A stretch of DNA of 28,066 bases from Paracoccaceae bacterium. GTDB lineage: Bacteria > Pseudomonadota > Alphaproteobacteria > Rhodobacterales > Rhodobacteraceae. Every line of letters begins with the position of its first letter. The stretch's first letter is position 1. A program made the position numbers and the translations under genes. The stretch spans positions 1 through 28,066 of the forward strand of contig JALSHL010000057.1 in the NCBI GenBank assembly GCA_026982255.1, read 5' to 3'. Under the pieces are notes generated by a model that searched no databases, had not been told where the DNA came from, and saw only the letters and a list, made by a program, of their open reading frames with translations. This document shows positions 15,120 to 22,338 of the stretch, in pieces.

Positions 15120-16133
15120 ATGCGCAAGGTATTCGTTACCGGCTCGGCCGGATTCATCGGCTTCCACCTGTGCCGGCTGTTGCTGGACGAGGGGTTCGAG
15201 GTCGCCGGTTTTGACGGCATGACCGATTATTACGATGTGCGCCTGAAACAGCGACGCCAGCAGATGTTGCTGCAAAACCCCGCCTTCACCGCACATCAGG
15301 CCATGCTGGAGGATCAGGACGGTTTGCGCCGCGCCTATGAATCCGCCGCGCCCGATGTGGTGGTGCATCTGGCGGCGCAGGCGGGGGTGCGCTACAGCCT
15401 CGAAAACCCGCGCGCCTATGTCGAGAGCAACATTATGGGCACCTTCAACCTGATGGAGCTAACGCGCGAACACGGGGTGGAGCATTTGCTGATGGCCTCC
15501 ACCTCCTCGGTTTACGGCGCGAACGAGGATATGCCGTTTCGCGAAACCGACCAGACCGAAACCCAGATGACGCTTTATGCCGCCACCAAGAAAGCGACCG
15601 AGAGCATGGGCCATTCCTATGCCCACCTGTGGAATATCCCCACAACCATGTTCCGGTTTTTCACCGTTTACGGCCCCTGGGGACGCCCCGACATGGCGCT
15701 GTTCAAATTCGTCAAGGCAACGCTGGAGGGCGACGCCATCGACGTTTACAACCACGGCAAAATGGCGCGCGATTTTACCTATGTCAGCGATCTGGTGCGC
15801 GGCATCCGCCTGCTGATCGACACGCCGCCCAAACGCCCCGAAAGCCGCGAGGATATTGCGGCAGGCGACAGCCTCAGCCCCGCCGCACCGTTCCGCACGG
15901 TAAATATCGGCAACTCCGACAAGGTCGGGCTGGAGGAATTTATCAGCGCGATGGAGGATGCGCTCGGCATGCCGGCGAAACGGAACTACATGGAAATGCA
16001 GAAGGGCGACGTGCCGGCAACATGGGCCGATGCCTCGCTGTTGCAGGCCCTGACCGGCTATCGCCCCGAAACGCCGGTGGCTGACGGAGTGGCGAAATTC
16101 GTCGAGTGGTATCGGGACTACTACAAGGTCTGA
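15120..16133 (+). CDS. NAD-dependent UDP-glucuronate 4-epimerase (LpsL/Cap1J type)
   Basis: This 337-aa short-chain dehydrogenase/reductase of the extended type has the NAD-binding motif VFVTGSAGFIGFHLCRLL. The Ser/Thr of the triad is in MASTSSVYGAN, and the catalytic pair Y153-K157 is in YAATKKATE. FRFFTVYGPWGRPDMALFKF is diagnostic for the UDP-GlcA 4-epimerase subgroup. The reaction interconverts UDP-glucuronate and UDP-galacturonate, a precursor for LPS core, capsule or exopolysaccharide. It abuts ugd without a gap, which supports UDP-GlcA as substrate. A strong bidirectional terminator follows 80 bases after the stop. Confidence 0.92.
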   Translation: MRKVFVTGSAGFIGFHLCRLLLDEGFEVAGFDGMTDYYDVRLKQRRQQMLLQNPAFTAHQAMLEDQDGLRRAYESAAPDVVVHLAAQAGVRYSLENPRAYVESNIMGTFNLMELTREHGVEHLLMASTSSVYGANEDMPFRETDQTETQMTLYAATKKATESMGHSYAHLWNIPTTMFRFFTVYGPWGRPDMALFKFVKATLEGDAIDVYNHGKMARDFTYVSDLVRGIRLLIDTPPKRPESREDIAAGDSLSPAAPFRTVNIGNSDKVGLEEFISAMEDALGMPAKRNYMEMQKGDVPATWADASLLQALTGYRPETPVADGVAKFVEWYRDYYKV

Positions 16134-16144
16134 AAACCGGAAAA

Positions 16145-16171
16145 ATTGCCAACTGGCAATAACCTGTTATT
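16145..16171. repeat. Two overlapping small inverted repeats
   Basis: The arms attgcca (16145-16151) and tggcaat (16154-16160) form one inverted repeat. The arms aataac (16158-16163) and gttatt (16166-16171) form a second. They share aat (16158-16160), so only one stem can form at a time. They lie between convergent genes, upstream of the strong terminator. Function is unknown. Confidence 0.35.
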
Positions 16172-16213
16172 TCTCATATTTTCCAGATACTTGCTTGAAA
16201 TAAGCACAGACAG

Positions 16214-16241
16214 AAAAGGCGCCCGTCCGGGGGCGCCTTTT
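16214..16241. terminator. Bidirectional rho-independent terminator
   Basis: An 11-bp perfect stem, aaaaggcgccc (16214-16224) with gggcgcctttt (16231-16241), encloses a 6-base loop. It ends in T-runs on both strands. It lies between the convergent epimerase gene and MORN-repeat gene and should stop transcription from both sides. Confidence 0.88.
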
Positions 16242-16259
16242 CCGTAGGGTTTATGCGGT

Positions 16260-17693
16260 TTAATTGCCCGAAAGCGCGGCCTCCGCTGCAGCGGCCTCTT
16301 CCTCGGTGGCGCGCTGGCCGTTGGCCCAGAAACCGTCGTATTCCTCGCCGGTGGCATAGCGCATGATCCCGCGGCCCTGACGCTGGCCCTTGCGGAAGAA
16401 GCCTTCGTAAACATCGCCGTTCGGGTATTTCGCAACGCCCTGCCCGTCGATCTCTCCGGCTTTCCAGCTGCCGGTGTATTCGAAGCCGTCCGCCATGGTG
16501 ATCGTGCCGATCCCCTCGCGCTGGCCGTTGACGAAACCGCCGGTATAGATGGTGCCGTCGGCATAGGTCGCCACGCCCTCGCCATCGCGCAGGCCGTTCT
16601 TCCAGTCGCCGGTATACTGGTAACCGTCCTGATAGATCATCGTGCCCTTGCCGTGGTTCTTGGCGTTCTTGAACTCGCCCTCGTAAACCAGACCGTTGCC
16701 GTATCTGGCGATGCCGTAGCCCTCGATCACGCCGTTGACCCACTCGCCCTCGTAAGAGCTGCCGTCAGGATAAGTGATCTTTCCTTTGCCATGCGCGACG
16801 TCGTTTTTGAATTGTCCGACATAGACCGAGCCATCGGGATAGGTCACCTGCCCCTCGCCCTCGATCCGGCCCTGCACCCAGTCGCCGGTATAGACGTAGC
16901 CGTCGGTGCCGGTGAAGGTGCCCTTGCCCTGTCGCAGGTCGCCAACGAATTCGCCTTCGTATTTATCGCCGTTGGCATAGGTAACAGTGCCCGTTCCCTG
17001 CCGCTGGCCGTTGACGAAATCGCCTTCGTAGCGGTCGCCGTTGGCCTGAACCAGAACGCCCTTGCCGTTGATCTGTCCGTCCACCCAGCTACCGGTATAG
17101 ACCAGCCCGTCGGGCAATGTCAGCGTGCCCTGTCCCTGACGCACGCCCTTGACGATATCGCCCTCGTAGATGGCGCCGTCGGAATAGGTGATCTTGCCCT
17201 TGCCGTCCTTGACGCCGTCAACCCATGTGCCCTCGTAACGGTAGCCGTTGGCGCTGGTCATTATGCCGAAACCGTCGTGGACCGCATTCTTGAATTCGCC
17301 CTCGTAGCGCACGCCGTTGGCGTAAAGCGCCACGCCCTGCCCCTGGATCTTGCCGTCCACCCAGTCGCCTTCGTAGGTGCCGCCGTCGGCGAAGGTGATC
17401 TTGCCCTTGCCCTCGGGGCGGCCGTTTTTGAACTCGCCCTCGTAGACGGAGCCGTCGGGATATGTGGCCTTGCCGATCCCCTCGATCCGGCCCTCGACCC
17501 ACTGGCCGGTATATTCATAACCGTTCGGCAGACGATAGGTTCCCTGCCCGTGCTGCTTGCCGTCCTTGAACTCGCCTTCGTAAATGCCGCCGGTGTCATA
17601 CTGTTTGGTCTGGATGCCGCCGTCCTGGGCAACAACCGGAGCGCCTGCGAGGATACCGAGCGCCGCTGCGCCAAAGAGAACTGTTCTTTGCAA
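16260..17693 (-). CDS. Exported protein of about 19 tandem MORN repeats
   Basis: The 477-aa protein has a signal peptide (about 1-23, ending VVAQ). From about residue 33 it is almost nothing but 23-residue MORN repeats of the form YEGEFKNGxxxGxGxxTYPDG; I count 18 full copies and a partial 19th, to about 463. An Ala/Glu-rich tail of about 14 residues ends the protein. MORN repeats form a long beta-hairpin ribbon, known in eukaryotic membrane and cytoskeletal scaffolds and common but poorly understood in bacteria. A periplasmic or surface scaffold is the likeliest role. The repeats alternate F-type and W-type, so the unit of duplication was probably a pair. The start is TTG at 17693, and an in-frame stop lies 9 bases upstream, so no longer form exists. 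Confidence 0.87.
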   Translation of the reverse strand: MQRTVLFGAAALGILAGAPVVAQDGGIQTKQYDTGGIYEGEFKDGKQHGQGTYRLPNGYEYTGQWVEGRIEGIGKATYPDGSVYEGEFKNGRPEGKGKITFADGGTYEGDWVDGKIQGQGVALYANGVRYEGEFKNAVHDGFGIMTSANGYRYEGTWVDGVKDGKGKITYSDGAIYEGDIVKGVRQGQGTLTLPDGLVYTGSWVDGQINGKGVLVQANGDRYEGDFVNGQRQGTGTVTYANGDKYEGEFVGDLRQGKGTFTGTDGYVYTGDWVQGRIEGEGQVTYPDGSVYVGQFKNDVAHGKGKITYPDGSSYEGEWVNGVIEGYGIARYGNGLVYEGEFKNAKNHGKGTMIYQDGYQYTGDWKNGLRDGEGVATYADGTIYTGGFVNGQREGIGTITMADGFEYTGSWKAGEIDGQGVAKYPNGDVYEGFFRKGQRQGRGIMRYATGEEYDGFWANGQRATEEEAAAAEAALSGN

Positions 17694-17701
17694 ATTGCCC
17701 T

Positions 17702-17723
17702 ACCGGAGGTTTGACGCTCCGGT
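17702..17723 (-). promoter_or_regulatory. Perfect inverted repeat just upstream of the MORN gene start
   Basis: The arms accggag (17702-17708) and ctccggt (17717-17723) pair perfectly around an 8-base loop. On the minus strand the hairpin ends 8 bases before the TTG start and directly precedes the aggg taken as ribosome binding site. It could be an operator or a translational control stem. Only the structure is seen. Confidence 0.35.
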
Positions 17724-17912
17724 CTCCCTGAATTTTATCGCGCGCCGGATAGTGCGCGTTCAATGCTGTCGGGAAGTCTATGACCTAGGGTGCTTGTTTT
17801 CAACGTCTTTTTGGCAACCATAGGGCGGCACCGGCGGCGCAGGGCCATAATCCCTTGTGCTTTGCCCCGACGAGAGGGTATTTGCAACGGTGACCCTGAT
17901 CTGGAGACCGAC

Positions 17913-19571
17913 ATGCCTGCCACATTCCGAATCCTTTTGTGCCAGTTGAACCCGACAGTCGGCGACCTGTCGGGCAATGCCGCCAAGGCCGTGGATGCCC
18001 ATCGCGACGGAGCGGCGCGCGGTGTCGATCTGGTCGCCCTGCCGGAAATGTTCCTGACCGGCTACCAGACGCAGGACATGGTGATGAAACCGGCGTTTCT
18101 GGATCATGTGGAGCAGGTGCTGGCCGGGGTGGCCGAGGACTGCGCCGACGGTCCGGCGCTGGCTATCGGGGCACCGCTGCGCGAGGGGGATGCGCTCTAT
18201 AACGCCTATTTCATTCTGAAGGGGGGCAAGATCCATTCCGTTGCCCGCAAGCACCATCTGCCGAACGAGGATGTGTTCGACGAACGCCGCCTGTTCGACC
18301 ACGGCGCGGTGTCCGGTCCGGCGGCACTCGGGCCGCTGCGTCTGGGCACACCGGTGTGCGAGGATGCCTGGCACGAGGATGTGGTGGAGACGCTGGCCGA
18401 AACGGGCGCCGGGGTGCTGCTGGTGCCGAACGGCTCGCCCTATTATTCCGGCAAGTATGACCGGCGCATGAACCATATGGTCGCGCGGGTAGTGGAGTCG
18501 GGATTGCCGCTGGTTTACCTGAATATGGTCGGCGGGCAGGATGACCAGATTTTCGACGGCGGATCCTTCGTGCTGAACCCCGGCGGCAAGCTGGCGGTGC
18601 AGATGCCGCTGTTCGACGAGGCTACCTGCGAGGTCGAATTTGTCGAGGGGTCCGAGGGCTGGCAGGCGGTTTCCGGCGATCTGGCGGAACTGCCGACGCT
18701 GGCGGAGCAGGAATACCGCGCCATGGTCGAATCCCTGCGCGACTATATGGGCAAGACCGGATTTTCAAAGGTGGTGCTTGGGCTGTCGGGCGGGGTGGAC
18801 TCCGCGCTCGTCGCCACCGTGGCGACCGATGCGCTGGGGCCGGAGAACGTGCATTGCGTGATGCTGCCGTCCGAATACACCAGCAAGGAGTCGCTGGAGG
18901 ATGCGGCGGCCGTGGCAAAGGCGCTGGGCGTGCGGCTGGATAGCGTGCCGATTGCGGCGGGGCGTGCGGCGATCACCGAAACGCTGGCGCCGCTGTTCGA
19001 GGGGCGCGAACCGGACGTGACCGAAGAAAACATCCAGTCGCGGTTGCGCGGGCTGCTGTTGATGGCGATGTCGAACAAGTTCGGCGAGATGCTGTTGACC
19101 ACCGGCAACAAGTCCGAGGTCGCCGTGGGCTATGCCACGATCTATGGCGATATGGCGGGCGGGTATAATCCGATCAAGGATCTGTATAAAACCCGGGTAT
19201 TTGCCACCTGTCGCTGGCGCAACGAGAACCATTCCGGCTGGATGAAAGGGCCTGCGGGCGTCGTGATTCCGCCGCGCGTGATCGAGAAACCGCCCTCGGC
19301 GGAATTGCGCGAGGGTCAGAAGGACGAGGATTCGCTGCCACCCTACGAGGTGCTGGACGCCATCCTGCATATGCTGATCGAGGAGGATGCCTCGGTCGCC
19401 GATTGTGTGGCAGCGGGGTTTGATCGCGAGACGGTCAAACGGGTCGAGCATCTGCTTTATATCAGTGAATACAAACGGTTCCAGTCAGCGCCCGGCGCGC
19501 GGCTGACCCGCAAGGCGTTCTGGCTCGACCGGCGCTATCCCATTGCCAACCGCTGGAGAGACCCCTCATGA
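17913..19571 (+). CDS. nadE: Glutamine-dependent NAD+ synthetase
   Basis: NadE (552 aa) converts deamido-NAD+ to NAD+ using glutamine nitrogen. The N-terminal nitrilase-type glutaminase has the triad E45 (ALPEMFLTG), K113 (ARKHHLPNED) and C149 (TPVCEDAW). The C-terminal synthetase has the PP-loop LSGGVDSALV (SGGVDS at 292-297) and GEMLLTTGNKSEVAVGYATI. The order and length fit the fused two-domain form common in proteobacteria. I chose ATG 17913 because ggag lies 7 bases upstream and MPATFRILLCQLNP is the normal N-terminus; an in-frame extension back to 17790 looks like noncoding sequence. The TGA overlaps the gltX ATG (ATGA at 19568). Confidence 0.96.
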   Translation: MPATFRILLCQLNPTVGDLSGNAAKAVDAHRDGAARGVDLVALPEMFLTGYQTQDMVMKPAFLDHVEQVLAGVAEDCADGPALAIGAPLREGDALYNAYFILKGGKIHSVARKHHLPNEDVFDERRLFDHGAVSGPAALGPLRLGTPVCEDAWHEDVVETLAETGAGVLLVPNGSPYYSGKYDRRMNHMVARVVESGLPLVYLNMVGGQDDQIFDGGSFVLNPGGKLAVQMPLFDEATCEVEFVEGSEGWQAVSGDLAELPTLAEQEYRAMVESLRDYMGKTGFSKVVLGLSGGVDSALVATVATDALGPENVHCVMLPSEYTSKESLEDAAAVAKALGVRLDSVPIAAGRAAITETLAPLFEGREPDVTEENIQSRLRGLLLMAMSNKFGEMLLTTGNKSEVAVGYATIYGDMAGGYNPIKDLYKTRVFATCRWRNENHSGWMKGPAGVVIPPRVIEKPPSAELREGQKDEDSLPPYEVLDAILHMLIEEDASVADCVAAGFDRETVKRVEHLLYISEYKRFQSAPGARLTRKAFWLDRRYPIANRWRDPS

Positions 19572-20878
19572 CCGTTACCCGTTTCGCGCCCTCGCCCACG
19601 GGGTATCTGCATGTGGGCAACCTGCGCACCGCCCTGTTCAACTGGCTGATCGCCCGCAAGGCGGGGGGCACGTTTATATTGCGGATCGACGACACGGACC
19701 CCGAACGCTCGAAGCCGGAGTATGTGGATCAGATCAAACGGGATCTGGAGTGGCTGGGGCTGGAATGGGACCGTGTGGAAATGCAGTCGGCGCGGCTGGA
19801 CCGCTATGCGGTGGCGGCGGAGGAGTTGCGGGGCAAGGGGCGGCTTTACGAGTGTTTCGAAACCCCTGCCGAGCTGGATTTGCGGCGCAAGAAGCAACTG
19901 AACATGGGCAGGCCGCCGGTCTATGACCGTGCGGCGCTGGCGCTGTCAGAGGCGGAAAAGGACGCCTTGCGGGCGGAGCGGGCGGCGCATTGGCGGTTCA
20001 GGCTGGATCACGAGCGGATCGAATGGCAGGACGGGATTCTGGGGCCGGTGTCGATTGACGCGGCCAGCGTTTCGGACCCTGTGCTGATCCGCGGCGACGG
20101 GCAGGTTCTGTATACGCTGGCCTCGGTTTGCGACGACATGGATTTCGGGATTACCGATGTGGTGCGCGGCTCGGACCATGTAACCAATACGGCAACGCAG
20201 ATACAGATTATCGCGGCGCTTGGCGGCGCGCCGGTGCGGTTCGCACACCATTCGCTGCTGACCGGACCGCAGGGCGAGGCGCTATCGAAACGGCTGGGCA
20301 CGCTGGCGCTGAAGGACCTGCGCGAACAGGGGGTGGAGCCGATGGCGCTGCTGTCGCATATGGCGCGGCTGGGGTCCGCCGATCCGGTGGAATTGCGGCA
20401 GGATATGGCGGATCTGGTCGCGGGGTTCGATATCTCGCGTTTCGGCGCGGCGCCGACGAAGTTCGATGTATCCGATCTGGCGGGGCTGAGCGCCAAGCTG
20501 CTGCACGGGATGGAGTTCGACAAGGTGGCGGCGGATATCGCGGCGCTGGGCGTGCCGGAGAATCTGGCGCGGGATTTCTGGGACATGGCGCGCGAGAATA
20601 TCGAAACGCGGGCCGGTATGGCGCCGCTCTGGGCGCTGTGCCGCGACGGGGTGGAACCGGTGGTTGCGCCGGAGGATGCGGAGTTTGTGGCGCAGGCAAT
20701 GGCCATGCTGCCACCCGCGCCGCGCGACGCGACGACGTGGAAGGCGTGGACCACGGCGGTGAAAGAGGCGACAGGGCGCAAGGGCAAGGGGTTGTTCCAG
20801 CCGTTGCGCAAGGCGCTGACCGGAATGGATCACGGACCGGATATGTCGAAGCTGCTGCCGTTGTTGCAGGCGGTCTAG
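19568..20878 (+). CDS. gltX: Glutamyl-tRNA synthetase (short form)
   Basis: This class I synthetase charges tRNA with glutamate. The HIGH-type motif is GYLHVGNL (H15) within FAPSPTGYLHVGNLRTAL, and the KMSKS-type motif is ALSKR (238-242). IDDTDPERSKPEY and ITDVVRGSDHV are typical of GluRS. At 436 aa it is some 30 residues shorter than usual and lacks an obvious zinc-binding Cys cluster after the HIGH region. Many alphaproteobacteria carry two GltX copies, so this may be GltX2, possibly with altered tRNA preference; that is inference. It is far longer than the tRNA-modifying GluQ paralogue. The TAG stop is part of the CTAG at the edge of the repeat element that follows. Confidence 0.95.
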   Translation: MTVTRFAPSPTGYLHVGNLRTALFNWLIARKAGGTFILRIDDTDPERSKPEYVDQIKRDLEWLGLEWDRVEMQSARLDRYAVAAEELRGKGRLYECFETPAELDLRRKKQLNMGRPPVYDRAALALSEAEKDALRAERAAHWRFRLDHERIEWQDGILGPVSIDAASVSDPVLIRGDGQVLYTLASVCDDMDFGITDVVRGSDHVTNTATQIQIIAALGGAPVRFAHHSLLTGPQGEALSKRLGTLALKDLREQGVEPMALLSHMARLGSADPVELRQDMADLVAGFDISRFGAAPTKFDVSDLAGLSAKLLHGMEFDKVAADIAALGVPENLARDFWDMARENIETRAGMAPLWALCRDGVEPVVAPEDAEFVAQAMAMLPPAPRDATTWKAWTTAVKEATGRKGKGLFQPLRKALTGMDHGPDMSKLLPLLQAV

Positions 20879-21142
20879 GGTCAGGACCCATTAATCCGGC
20901 ACGCGCAGTTTGACGGATTTGTTCGCTGAACAGGCGCAGACCCGCAGGAATAGCGGCGCTATTTCAAGGGGCTGGAACGCATTCAGGGGGCAAATCCGCC
21001 AAACCCTTCTGGCGTCATCGGCACTTCATCTCAGCGGCTCGCTGCCCTTGGAAAGGGGAGCACCCTTACCTGCGGGCAGCAACCCACCGATATTTCGTGC
21101 CGATGACGCTGCGCGCGCCGGATTAATGGGTCCTGACCCTAG
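20875..21142. mobile_element. MITE-like element with long terminal inverted repeats and CTAG flanks
   Basis: Two arms, 20875-20908 and 21109-21142, are inverted repeats that match at 33 of 34 bases, with the outer 26 perfect. Each end carries CTAG (20875-20878 and 21139-21142), consistent with a 4-bp target duplication of the YTAR kind made by some IS5-family elements, leaving a 260-bp element. No credible gene lies inside. Further pairing is present: 20909-20921 with 20991-21003 (12 of 13), 21012-21024 with 21097-21109 (13 of 13), and 21041-21047 with 21074-21080. It sits between convergent genes and covers the gltX stop codon, so it may also serve as a transcription terminator. Confidence 0.75.
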
Positions 21143-21169
21143 GGCGAGCGGCGGTCGCGGCAGCGTCCA

Positions 21170-21637
21170 TCACAAACTGCGCAGGAAACTCTCCAGCTTC
21201 GCGATTTCCGATTGCGTGAACACCGGTATTCCGGCTGCGCACAGACGGCGTGCGGCCAGACCTTGTCCGGGAATGCGCTGGCCGGAAAAACTGCCGTCGT
21301 GGATGGTTTTCGCGCCGCAAGAGGGGCTGCCATCGGTCAGCAGGGCCGCAACACAGGCCTGCGCTTGCGCCAAGGCGAGGGCGGCATCAGCCCCTGCGCG
21401 ATAGGCCTCCGTTACATCCTGTCCGGTGCTGTCCATGACAGCCCCTGTTGCCGAAATCTCGGCCGCCGGGCGCGGGGTCGGCAAGCCGCCGAGCATTTCC
21501 GGACAGACAGGCACCACGCGGCCCTCGCGGATCCAGCGGTCCAATACAGGATGTTCGAGGGTTTTGGCCGCGCCGTCATACCGCACGGGGTTTCCCAGCA
21601 GGCAGGCGCTGACGAGGACCCTGGCCGGATCGCCCAT
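21170..21637 (-). CDS. DUF523 family protein, TudS-like (2-thiouracil desulfurase type)
   Basis: The 155-aa protein has the family features SACLLGNPVRYDG (C12), VPVCPEMLGGLPTPRPAAE (C45) and TDGSPSCGAKTIHDG (C107). In characterised TudS the three conserved cysteines hold a [4Fe-4S] cluster that removes sulfur from thiouracil, so a desulfidase role is plausible. Many family members are untested. The ATG overlaps the gcrA stop by one base (TAATG), so translation is coupled to that of gcrA. A copy of the last bases of gcrA lies just beyond its 3' end. The neighbourhood gives no other clue to substrate. Confidence 0.88.
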   Translation of the reverse strand: MGDPARVLVSACLLGNPVRYDGAAKTLEHPVLDRWIREGRVVPVCPEMLGGLPTPRPAAEISATGAVMDSTGQDVTEAYRAGADAALALAQAQACVAALLTDGSPSCGAKTIHDGSFSGQRIPGQGLAARRLCAAGIPVFTQSEIAKLESFLRSL

Positions 21638-22212
21638 TAGCGCGAGCGGCGGTCGCGGCGGCTGCTCATGGGCTGGAAGGCGACGGCGACGTGGGTTTCG
21701 CAGTAGGGCTTGCCCGCCTGCACCGGATGGCCGCAGAACCAGAATTCATCGGTGGCCGGATCGCCGATCGGCCATTTGCAGGTGCGTTCGGTCAGCTGCA
21801 TCAAGGTCAGCTTCTTGGCCTTTTTCTCGATCTCCGCCACGTTGGCCAGCGCCTCGGCGCTGACTTCGGAGGCCGAGGGCTGCGGCGGCAGGGGCTGGCC
21901 TGCGGTGATGATCGGGCGTTTGCGCGGGATGTCGCGGACGGCCGGAATCTCGGTCTTGGTTTTCGGAACGGGGGCCGGTTTCGACGCCGGTTGCGGTTTG
22001 GGCGCGGCCTTGGCCTTCGGCTTGGCCGGTTCCTTGGCGGTTTTGGTCGTGCTTTTGGCCGTGGTCGTGCGGTTGGACAGGCCGAGGCGATGCACCTTGC
22101 CGATCACCGCATTGCGGGTCACGCCGCCGAGCTCCTTGGCGATCTGGCTCGCGCTTTTGCCCTCGCCCCACATTTTCGTCAGGGTTGCCACGCGGTCTTC
22201 GGTCCAGGACAT
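21637..22212 (-). CDS. gcrA: Cell cycle regulator GcrA
   Basis: GcrA (191 aa) is an alphaproteobacterial transcription factor that binds sigma-70 RNA polymerase and favours promoters with CcrM-methylated GANTC sites. The N-terminal helix-turn-helix region is intact: MSWTEDRVATLTKMWGEG, then SASQIAKELGG and TRNAVIGKVHRLGLSNR. A long Lys/Ala/Pro-rich linker follows (about 48-120). The C-terminal sigma-binding part has RTCKWPIGDP, FWFCGHPVQAGKPYCETH and AFQP. I chose ATG 22212 because ggagg lies 4 bases before it; seven extra in-frame codons upstream are unlikely to be translated. Downstream it is coupled to the DUF523 gene. Confidence 0.96.
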   Translation of the reverse strand: MSWTEDRVATLTKMWGEGKSASQIAKELGGVTRNAVIGKVHRLGLSNRTTTAKSTTKTAKEPAKPKAKAAPKPQPASKPAPVPKTKTEIPAVRDIPRKRPIITAGQPLPPQPSASEVSAEALANVAEIEKKAKKLTLMQLTERTCKWPIGDPATDEFWFCGHPVQAGKPYCETHVAVAFQPMSSRRDRRSR

Positions 22213-22243
22213 GGTGCCTCCGTCAAATTTCACACGCCCCCGA

Positions 22244-22262
22244 GGGCGCAGAGCCTGCGCCC
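22244..22262. terminator. GC-rich hairpin between the ABC permease gene and gcrA
   Basis: The arms gggcgcag (22244-22251) and ctgcgccc (22255-22262) pair perfectly around a 3-base loop. There is no T-run. The hairpin lies 77 bases past the end of the permease gene and 32 bases before the gcrA start, so it could weaken read-through from the ABC operon or be part of the gcrA leader. Confidence 0.4.
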
Positions 22263-22338
22263 CTGTCCGGTCTGCAGATATGGGGGCTGTTTCAAGTTGC
22301 CTCTATTGTAACCCTTGTGGGCGGAGATACAAGGGGCG

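Noticed and set aside
13377..15368. Long minus-strand open frame opposite ugd and neighbours
   Set aside because: It crosses several well-supported genes on the other strand and shows no recognisable motif.
17694..17912. Replication origin near the GC-skew change
   Set aside because: No DnaA boxes, no AT-rich unwinding region and no origin-linked genes are visible.
20910..21404. Open frame across the repeat element and the DUF523 3' half
   Set aside because: It begins inside the MITE-like element, has no homology I recognise, and runs antisense into a conserved gene. I treat the element as gene-free.
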